Positions 46,943 through 56,606 of a stretch of 64,000 bases of DNA are shown here, piece by piece. Positions within the stretch are counted from its first letter, which is position 1, and each line of letters begins with the position of its first letter. A program made the translations under genes and the position numbers. Source of the stretch: Corbicula japonica (taxonomy: Eukaryota > Mollusca > Bivalvia > Venerida > Cyrenidae); assembly GCA_038501625.1 (NCBI GenBank), contig JAZAYU010000261.1, positions 558,001-622,000 on the forward strand. The letters are read 5' to 3'. The notes under the pieces are model-generated. The model saw only the letters and a program-made list of their open reading frames with translations. It was not told where the DNA came from and ran no database searches.

Positions 46943-47432
46943 CTACACTGTAAAAATTTCCCGTTAAATTTTACGGGATAGTCCTGGCAGCTGGTTACCA
47001 GGACAGTCCCGTAAATTATACGGGCTGACAGTTACGGTCTTCCCGTTAAATAAAACTGGACAGTGTATTTTTTACTGGCTGACCGTAAGTAATGGTGAAA
47101 GATGGTGGGTGGGGTAAATTTCAAAACATCGTTATAATACGACCTTAGCCTATAGCATTGACTGGCTAAGGGAGTATACAATTTGAAAAACAATCAACCT
47201 TACAATACCACAACTTAATCTGTGCACAAACAGCTTAAAACCTTTAAATTTTCCAAAGAAACCGGTTTTTTTTTTTGCAAAATGCGCCAATGTGCTCGAC
47301 AGGTTGTTAACCGAAAGGCTCCGAATAAAAAAAAAAAACGGTGCCGCACTGTATTTGTACAACATTTAGTCGAAACGGTTACGTCCCGTTACCAAAATAC
47401 CGTAAATTTAACGGGGATTTTTTACAGTGTAG
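46943..47432. mobile_element. inverted-repeat element with ACACTGTAAAAA ends
   Basis: CTACACTGTAAAAATTTCCC at the left mirrors GGGGATTTTTTACAGTGTAG at the right. The match continues through GTTAAATTTTACGG for about 33 bp in all. About 490 bp, within a gene C intron. An internal CCTGGCAGCTGGTTACCAGG palindrome is present. No coding capacity. Confidence 0.8.
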
Positions 47433-49053
47433 TATCAACTCCGTGGCCAATTCGAAAAGAAACAATAAAAAAAACAACTACTGTTATTGTTTTATAACAT
47501 TTCATATAATGATCAAACCTTTCTAACGCAATTTAAGAAGAAAATAAGTTAGCCTCTGATAAAATGGCCGTTTGGTCACAATAAAAACCTCTTCTTTTTA
47601 TCTTTCAAGTTCGAATTTCATTATTCATAAGCTGACGATGGAATTCGTTATCTACTAAAGAAGAAAAACATCTGTTCTGAAAAATGTTTCATAAAAAACA
47701 AATTAACAAACGTTTGATGAAACTTGTTTTCTGTGTTAAGCACCCAACAATTTCAAAAATGTGATAAAGGTCATTTTGTCATCGACAGGCTCTAATGAAA
47801 TGTAATCGACTATAACTGCAGTAGAAGGCTGAGTTCTCAAAAGTTGGAATGCCAGTGGTGACATATACGATGCTTGTTTAAGGCGATATCAGTTAACCTG
47901 ACTCAACTTACGATTATGTCAAACATTTTATAGAAAAATAAAAGTGGACACTTTGTGTACATATCTGTTTTCTAAACAACCTTACCAATAGTCATTGAAT
48001 AAAGCGAACTTAGTTAATTGTTGGAAACTACAGACAAACTGTATTTTAATTCCTTATGAAAGCAAGAGACAAAAAGCAAACCACTTAGTTTTAAGCGACC
48101 ATGGATGTGTATCTTTTTTTCGCTTTTCCGCTTAATATGACTGTTGAAGGATACACATACGTTCTAAGAAATATTACAACTTATCCTAAGTGTTTCTGAT
48201 TAATGTGGTTTAAATACTTCCTTCCAATCGTTATTATTATATAATTTATACTTAAAAGTCTTACACATTCAGTAGAATTTAATGAATTTAATATGTTTTA
48301 TTTTACTACATAGACTGGTATAAACTTTTAGGTAAGCCGTAATGTGATACTTCGTTTGTGTAATTGATTTTGATGTATGCAAGTTAAATAGTATAATAGG
48401 GAGATTGTTTTATTATGTATTTATTTTAATTTAACATGATAACATAATTTTTTTTTCTGATTATCAATATTAAAGTGTTACAATGTATTTGTAAGTCACG
48501 TGACTGTCTAGTTATCGTTAACCTACTATTTAAATAATGTTTCGATTCCATAAGTTTTGAGTTTTATCTCCCGATACCTGGTCATGGTCTTAAATAACAA
48601 TGCAATTTACAGCGTTTTCAGGAATTAACAGAGCATAAAAAATGAAACAACAACGACGACGACAAAGTCAACAACAACAACGATTAAATGTAATCCATCA
48701 ATGTAAATGTTTATTTTCAATAATAAAATAAGATTTTTAGCAAAATAACTGAAAAGGGGAAGCGCGGGGTTATTTTCTGTAAACGATCAGAATCAAAATT
48801 AATTTGACGTTATGGATTGCAGGATGAACCAACCTAACACTTCTCAAGAACACACAGGTATTTTATAGACAGCGATTTACATTATGCAACGTTTTCAATT
48901 CTTCTTTTCCTTAATTATTTTTATGAAATTTTAATAAAGATACTTCAATGCTTAAGCTAGTGATAGAAAATTTAATTCTTAAGTATAACTGTTATTTATA
49001 ATTTATTAAGCTAAATTAAGAAAATTTAATTAATAAGTAATGGAAGTACTCAC
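47433..49053 (-). other. part of gene C intron, nothing further seen
   Basis: AT-rich unique sequence. On the minus strand the intron begins GTGAGT at 49053. A (CAA/CGA)-rich stretch lies near 48646-48684. No additional exon is evident. Confidence 0.5.
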
Positions 49054-50604
49054 CCGCCGACGGTCTCGGTTATTTCTCTGTTCCGCCGGTTTAATATATT
49101 CAAAGTCACTTCCGGTCTGAGCATTTCCTCGGTTTTCTATTCTTTGAGATCCGGTGTTTTCGTTTATTTCGTTCCTTCTAATATTAGTCCTCGTGTAAGT
49201 TGTATGTTGTAAGGACGGTAAATTTCTGTTGAGTTGTTGTGTGTAAAAGCTTTCAGACACACCAGATAGTACAACCGCCTCCCGCTGACCACTTGATTCT
49301 CGTCTGCGATTGTTCCCAGTACCATCTCTTCGTTCAGCTCTAGAAGTATTTTCCAACCTCTTCCTGTTTATCCGACCAGCGTTATCAATGGATCTTGCTT
49401 CATATCTGTGGTAGGTATGATCTTCGCGACTATGGACAATCATTCTCGGCTGAATTTCTCGTCTGATTACACTGCGGCTCTCGCTGGAAACCTTTCCTTC
49501 TCTGTCTTCAGTTCTATGTCTTCTCTCTGAATTGAAATCTGTTCTTCTCCTAGAAATTTCTCGACGATTTGAAGGTAGTTCGTTTCTCCTTTGTGTTCGT
49601 TCCATTTTGGGACTGGCTATAGAGTGCCTCATGTATTCATCAGTACGTCTATTTGATACGACTTCATCACGTGTCATGGATCTATCAGTGCGTCTCTTTG
49701 TTACGACTTCATCACGTGTCATGTATCTATCAGTATGCCTCTCTGCTATGACATCATTACGTGTCATGTGTCTATCAGTACGTCTCTTTGATACGACGTC
49801 ATCACGCGTCATGTGTCTATCAGTACGTCTCTTTGATATGACGTCATCACGTGCCATGTATCCATCAGTACGTCTCTCTGATACGACGCCATCACGTGTC
49901 ACAAGTCTATCAGTACGTATCATTGATACGACGCCATCACGTGTCACGTGTCTATCAGTGCGCCTCTTTGATATGACGTCATCACGTGTCATGAATCCAT
50001 TAGTACGTCTCTCTGATACGACGTCAACACGTAACCGTTTATTTCGCTTTTCTGTATATGGTAGTCTGTTAACGGTTAATCGCTGATCCGTTCTTCTGTT
50101 TTCTCGAGATCTTAACACGCTGCATCTTCTATTATCGGTAAATCTTTTTTGCATAATCTCTCTGGCATTTACTTTGCGAATATCATTATTACTCTCCAAA
50201 TAGAGATTGCGAATTTCTTGACTTTGGCCGTTTATTTTGTTCTGTCGACTGTTCCCGACGTTAAGGTATATAGCGTCCGATGTTGATTCGGGATTACATG
50301 GACTTGACGAAGTGATCTCCTTTACGAAGTGTGGCCTCTGTGGTTCCACTGGTGAGTCTTGTGACTGAGTTTTGTTTGTATCCTTACCTATTGAAATGAC
50401 TTCCTGTCGGGTTGCATTGTAATCATCGAGATCGTTTAAACAAAGGTTTTTGTCAAATTTCATATAATACGAGAGCCCGTTGAGGTTTACCGCGGTGCTA
50501 GTTTCAGGAGAGTTGTTAGCGGCGGTATTGTCTGGTAACACGCCTTTTAGTAAAATCAAGCAAACTGACGAAACCATGAGGTAAAAATGGGTAGTCCGCC
50601 GCAT
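49054..50604 (-). CDS. gene C, main exon: secreted, basic, repeat-containing protein
   Basis: Encodes 517 residues from ATG (50602-50604) to a canonical donor CGGCGG|GTGAGT at a codon boundary. The N-terminus MRRTTHFYLMVSSVCLILLK, then GVLPDN, is a clear signal peptide with cleavage expected near residue 24. An acidic/neutral part with N-glycosylation sites (NAT, NKT) follows. Residues 195-325 hold nine 15-residue repeats such as VVSKRRTDRHMTRDD. The rest is Arg-rich (NRRRESSGQRE). Only four cysteines are present outside or near the signal. Dibasic and tribasic sites between repeats resemble those of peptide precursors, but similar clusters occur throughout, so this is only a possibility. The acceptor TATTTCAG at 50620 precedes the ATG by 15 nt, so an upstream non-coding exon exists. 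With the two small exons the product would be 563 residues. Family not recognised. Confidence 0.75.
49630..50022 (-). repeat. coding 45-bp tandem repeat in gene C (nine units)
   Basis: Nine 45-bp units encode peptides such as (KRR)TDRHMTRDDVVS, TDRHVTRDGVVS, TDGYMARDDVIS and TDRYMTRDEVVT. The nucleotide units include ATCACGTGTCATG, giving repeated CACGTG, and two exact TGACGTCA sites (49839-49846, 49974-49981). The long plus-strand open frame over this stretch is a shadow. Confidence 0.9.
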
Positions 50605-51028
50605 CTTTTTTTGTAAATACTGAAATAAATAAACAAATAATATGATGAAATACAGATGATTAAGAAATTATGATCTTCTGAAAGCACAGAAAACATAATG
50701 CTTTGAAAAATTTACTTATGTTAATTGGATATTAATATCATTTTTTACGAATATGGATAAATAAAACCCGAAGTTTTGCGAAAGTGAAAAAAATACTTAC
50801 TTTTTATATGTATCGATAAGCTGTTAAATTTCCGTTCTGCGGAGAAGGAGAAAGTACATAGAGCTTTTATCGGTCGGCATTAGTTATCACATTTGCGCAC
50901 GAATAAGTAAGAAAATTGCACTATTTCATTTCATTAGAGGTTTCCCTGTTTCGGTGACAGTATCATTCAAGACTTGATGAACCTGTTTTACACTCGTTGA
51001 ACATCATAATCGAACGTCCTAACTTGGT
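50605..51028 (-). other. gene C 5' untranslated exon(s) and intron
   Basis: On the minus strand a donor AAAAA|GTAAGT ends an upstream non-coding exon at 50801. The next exon starts at 50619 after TATTTCAG. The first exon probably runs from about 51000 to 50801, given the TATA box at 51029-51037. Confidence 0.5.
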
Positions 51029-51037
51029 TATATATAC
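51029..51037 (-). promoter_or_regulatory. candidate TATA box of gene C
   Basis: TATATATAA on the minus strand would place a start site near 51000, about 200 nt before the 50801 donor. It is the only such box close to the gene; AT-rich context makes chance matches likely. Confidence 0.4.
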
Positions 51038-52079
51038 ACACCAGTTCGTTAACTGAAGCTATAGTTCGTCAACGATAATTTCACAGTCAAGTGACAGACA
51101 TTTCGTATCAAAACATCGTTCAGCAGCAAACAGTTCTACAAATCTGCTATCCTTATGCACCTTTTATTAGAGTAACTCACTGAAAAATATTCAGATCAAA
51201 ATTGTTTTTATAAACAGAGCATCACGTGTCTGTCAAATTATCCGTTATCTTTTTGTACTCGTTCTTTACTGTATAGGAAGTTGGTCTTGGAACTTGATTG
51301 AGTATTAGCTCGTCGTATCATTGTTTTAATGATAGACTTTCCTCACATTCAGCAGTTATAACCCTTTCCCGTTGGTTTAGTCGTTTAATGAACACTCGTT
51401 TTCTTCTCTTTGTCTCCTTGCCCTATCGAGGTCCAGTCAGTGGTAAACGATATATTTCATTGACCAGTATTAATTTATACTGTAAGATTATACGTGACTT
51501 CATTGTTTATCCGAAACCAAACCAATCACCGACTATTCAATTAATTATCCTGTTGCCCAGTTTGTAGATAATGCTATTTCTCTCTATTATTTTTGCCAAA
51601 ACTGTGTTCTGTTTTAAATTAACCGATTAACGTAAACGATAAGTGTTTTCTAGGATTGCTCTCATTTTTTATTTTTATAAACATTCGAAAAATATGATAG
51701 AAAGTAACATTTCTCACATGAAATTGCTGTTTGTTTACTCTAAGAATGGAATCAGAAAATATGCATCGCAGAAATAATTACATCTGTACAGTTGGAATGT
51801 ATGTAAAAAGAATAGATGTCGCGCGAGCTACATACGAGTATGTATGATTTTCACGAAAATCCCTTGCAAGGCAAGTTCGCTCGATAATCAGTTACTTTTG
51901 AAACGCCCCTCGTAAGTTCTACAAAATGCAGATAAGCACATTGTGTCTCCGGTCTTTTCTTGGGTAATGGTGTTCTTCAGTAGCATTTTCTCAAGCCGAA
52001 GGATGCATACATTTAGATAGGCCCAAGAACATTATACGTGTATAGCCTTGAGCAGTACTTCGCCAAACACTTCATATAC
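51038..52079. other. intergenic, no gene seen
   Basis: Unique sequence. The open frame at 51298-51567 has no signature or splice context. It may include gene C promoter-proximal sequence. Confidence 0.4.
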
Positions 52080-52149
52080 CCCCCCCCCCCCCAAAAAAAA
52101 AAAAAAATCATAAAAATAATTAAACAGCGAAAACAACAAAACAACAAAA

Positions 52150-52181
<32 letters not shown>

Positions 52182-52296
52182 ACTACTACTGCTGCTGCTG
52201 CTGCTGCTACTGCTCCTGCTGCTGCTGCTGCTGCCGCCGCCGCCGCCGCCACCGCCACCGCCACCGCCACCGCCACCACCACCACCACTACTACTG
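52080..52296. repeat. poly-C/poly-A and compound trinucleotide array ACT-GCT-GCC-ACC-ACT
   Basis: A C run then an A run (52080-52107) precede (ACT)n, (GCT)n, (GCC)n, mixed GCCACC, (ACC)n and ACT from about 52150. Read on the minus strand, the order is GTA/GTG/GCG, the same order as at 19133-19274. Confidence 0.9.
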
Positions 52297-55200
52297 AATA
52301 TCTTCCGTGATCTATTTATCTACGTTTTTTACAACGACTCAAATTCTTCACAGTTTTGCAGATTTAAATTCCGAATAGAAGCAATTCCTAAACAATTTAG
52401 ATTTAGGTTTTAATTTTTTTTCAAAATGATTTAAGATTATATACACATGTTGATGCTAAATATATTCACATACATGTAGTTTATTTATTCTTATTTTGAA
52501 TAAACGAAACATGCTGAGTGTGCGTTTCTTTAGCCATAGAGTATACAAATGAAAGCTATTTATATTTATTACCTATGTTGTAATTTTGTTAAATTTACTT
52601 TTAAAAATCTTGGAACGAAATGCATTTATATGCATTTTTGTGCAATAAAACAAATTTGAAATAGTGTTGTCATAATTATTACACGAAATGTTGGCGTACC
52701 TTCCTTGATGAGAGGTAAGGATGTTAAGTACAAGTCAGCTGTAGAAAAGGTCGTAACTGGCCTATGGTATTATAATAGGATGTGTAGGAAATGACTGAAT
52801 GCAATTTCGAATTATTGTAACGGCGCTCGAAAGTCTGAGCCAAATAAAAAAAACGCACTTTAAGTTTCCCCTGTTATTTCGTCATTTCCAGTACACAGTT
52901 TTGCTTTAATGTCCATTTATGTAACCGTAACAGAAATTATGTAGCACCATGTAGCTTGAAAAACAATGTCTTTTTCAAAAAGTATTTTATGACTATCAGA
53001 AATGTCCATACATACTAGCGCAGACAACGGAAATAAAATACAGTAAAAAAGAAACTTATATCCACTAACGGACTTATAACAATTTATAATACAAAGAGAA
53101 GAAACACAAATATTCATACTGCCTCTTAACGAACGAACACTATTTGTATATGTTTGGGAGAGTTACCAGCGATACTGACATTTAAAAACCTTGTTATAGA
53201 TGAAATGGGAATACGACAAATACGATAACATTGCATGCTTGTTTGATTAAGTCTGCTCATGGGCAGAAATGGATATGCATATGATTGTCCACTCAATCCG
53301 CGGTTGAGTGCAAATCAATATTTAAACATGTAAACAGTAGCGATTTTGATACATCCGATACGATGGTTTGCATATGACGATGAACATGGAACCTTTAACG
53401 CGGAAATTTCATATCAATACCACTTCACGATCATCGGCGTATGCTTCCAGATAAAAGAAATGGTTTGTTCTAAACAAGCAAACAATGAGCGAACTGAACG
53501 AAATAGAATTTTGACAGTAAATCCTACATATCAAAGCTAAAAGCTAGGCAATACATTAAAAAAGCATTGATTCAATGTACGGGGGACGTTGTAGAGCCGC
53601 CATACGGCTTAAGGCTGACACGAAGTAGATGCATAACAATAATACTTTGAACAACGAAAATAATGACTCCTACATGATCGCACTACTGTTTCATTAAGGA
53701 AGAAACAAGAAACATAGGTGAATAACGGTTGATTGGAACTGTTGTCGTGTTGACTAGGACTGTTTAAGTTCTTAATATCGAAATTAAGCTTTTCTGTGGG
53801 AAGATGAACACATATTCGATCATCTTAAATTGATTATAAAACTAATTTGCAAATATTATAGTTAGATTATAATTCGTATGTTTTCTACTTTTGCATTGTT
53901 ATTTGCATCTTCAAAAGCATGCTAATAATTATGCATAAGTTCTGTCATTTTCTTTTTTTTTTACTTTACTTGGAATGTTTGAAGACTGACTAGATGTTTC
54001 AATTGACATTTTGCATCGCAAGATCGCCATACCATCAAAATCACAAATATTTTTTTTTCTGCTGGTATTTCATAATTTTCGTTACAGGTTTTTAGTCACC
54101 GTATTTTTCCTTTACACAGTATCCGGAATATTTTTTTCTAGTATTTTACCGACGAATGTTGCCTTAAACTAGGTGGATTTATGACAGTATTCCATTGAAA
54201 ATTAACATTATGAAACAGCATTACTAATTATAATTTATAAATAATATATTGGACATAAACCAAAATCTTTTAAGAATACACATGACTCTTAAGAATGTCC
54301 GCATACAAAACCGCAGATATACAATTTATTTAAAATAGAAACAAAGTCACGTTTTATTTCTGTGTCGGATGATACTAATTCAGGCGCATTGCATTTTTGT
54401 AATTATGTGTAATTATTTTCCGTCCCAAAAATATTAACGAAATCGTTTACGTTTGTTGATGACTTTAATTTGACGTTGTTTTGCGTAGGATCTTTTGTTA
54501 CATTTTACTTTTTCTTTTGGACTATTTTTTATAGTTTTTAATTTTGTTTTTATTTTTTATATGAAGTGCCCATAAAGATGATATGTATATTTCTATATAT
54601 TTTTATAAACAGTCTTAAAATGTACAATTTATTTAAAAATGTCATACTTTTCGGAAGATATAACTGCTAATGGCTGTCCAGAGCAGATTTTATAAATTAT
54701 ATTATTAAATACAATTTATTCTATTATTTTAAACATTATGCTTATGAGTCAACGTTATCCAAAAACACAAAACTCATTCAATTTTCTACAGTACTTATAT
54801 TGTTATTACACTAAAGTGACAAAATAACAACTTCCGTTAAGTTGACATTTAAGGGAAGGTCTCAGTATACGTAAAACGCTTCAGGATATTTTGATGTTTG
54901 ACGTTCCGTTGCAATTAGCTAACTTAACCATCATCTCTTATTGGTGTGTTTAAAATTAAGTAAATTTGTTGACTAACGTGATTAACCCAATTAGAGAATT
55001 TAATAAATGACTGATACTCACTTCAAATGACAAGCTATATTTGTACAAGATTTTAACGTGTTTCACTGAACGTTTAATGGAATAATGTTGTTTTCTCCGC
55101 ATTTGATAAACACGATGATGGGTCTACTTTAACATATAACCATAGTAAATTGTTATTGCGTAAAAATCAGAAATACGTACACAATAAAAGAGAGACTCGT

Positions 55201-55482
55201 TCTTTTAAATTTGTCTGTTATTGAAAAATGCTGGTGTGTTCATTAAAATGCAAACATCATTAATTAACTGCGCTTTAAAACAAGAAAACGTTATATATAT
55301 ACATTGAGAGTTGCTTTTTAAAACTAATTTGTAGAACATCTTTTCACGTCGCATCTTTACATAGTGAAACTAAATGATGTTTTTAAATATATATTATGTG
55401 ATGATTTGAATGTGGTACTTCGTTTTGTACAGTTTATTTTAGTAAAGATTTTAAAATGCTTATTGAAAACAATAACACTCCA
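52297..55482. other. intergenic, no gene seen
   Basis: AT-rich unique sequence on both strands. No conserved domain, RNA gene or large repeat could be recognised. Confidence 0.45.
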
Positions 55483-55614
55483 AGGTCAAAGATCATAAAA
55501 CTAATACTTTAGACCAGGCTCAAATCTCTACTATCTGATTTGTTGCCATTTCAGCTAATCAGATGCTTGTGATTTGTAACTGGTCTCCTTAATTAGTTTT
55601 ATGATCTTTGGCCT
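55483..55614. mobile_element. GAGACTGG-family short element, copy 4 (complete)
   Basis: AGGTCAAAGATCATAAAACT at the left is inverted at the right as AGTTTTATGATCTTTGGCCT. Inside, ACCAGGCTCAAATCTC and GATTTGTAACTGGTCTCC pair, around ATCTGATTTGTTGCCATTTC. 132 bp; it defines the ends of the family seen in part at 41638, 43893 and 44980. Confidence 0.8.
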
Positions 55615-56495
55615 CTGTGTCTAGAACAAGCTGTTCAGAAGACCTCTGTGTACAAAACGCTCGGTTAATTGCAGGAATAAAATCAAGATTTCATAATAGG
55701 GCATTTGATTTATTTAGCATTTGTTTCACTGAATTAACATTTGTTATTCAAATACAAACAATGATACATATAATCAACAGGTACGCTAACATTAAGACTC
55801 CATTCAGGACAAAAAGAAAGCCCAAATCGTATATTCGACGCATTTACCGCGAGTGCAATTATAGCTGCACATATTTGAATAACAAACGATTGAGTGGAAC
55901 AATAACCTCATCATCCTATTATACACTTGACAAATGTTTCAACGACACCGATCTTATTATTTTAAATTCTCAACACGGGAAAGGAAATATTTATTTAACA
56001 AATAGCTAGATACACAAGTTTCACTTCTTGTTATGGAATTATGTTTTAGTAAGTCGAAGAGTGTATTCCAGTTCCATGCGGAGACATTAAGAATGTATGA
56101 TGAAGATAGAGCAGTGAAACCCCTCAATGAAGATCAACACTGGGACTGGACAGAAGATGTCTTAATAGTGGGGTTGACTTAATTCAGGGGAAGAAAAAAG
56201 GACAAAACTATTCAGAGGGACAGTAAAATAGTGGTCTTATTATCGAGGTAGTCCTAATTTCGTGGTGTCTTTTATATAGGTCATACCAAACGTATTCAGG
56301 GGGATTTCTTGTCTGAACAACATGAAAGTCCTTTCGATATAGCTGTAACCACACGGTGTAGTAAATGTAACATGACTAAGTATCATTAATGTGACGCGAA
56401 ACAGTAAACTATGTTTCGTTTTCTTCCAGAGATGAGAAGTAAACAACGGTATATAGAAGATTACATAGCAATAATTGTTTCTAAATTCCTGCTGC
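55615..56495. other. region just upstream of the receptor gene
   Basis: No gene supported. A degraded relative of the 20550-20729 element starts near 56112 (CAGTGAAACCCC). The receptor promoter should lie here, but no clear box was identified. Confidence 0.4.
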
Positions 56496-56606
56496 ATGAT
56501 CCAGAGAAATTGTTGGAAGAATGTGGCTCATCTTGGATCAAGCTTTATTGACATATGTAATACCATCAGTACAGTTGTTGAAAGAAAAAGAAGTGTAGAT
56601 TCAAAA

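Noticed and set aside
49532..50086. 184-codon plus-strand frame opposite gene C
   Set aside because: Shadow of the 45-bp coding repeat on the other strand.
55608..56009. 133-codon open frame upstream of the receptor
   Set aside because: It starts inside an inverted-repeat element, has no signal or domain, and its composition matches the AT-rich background.
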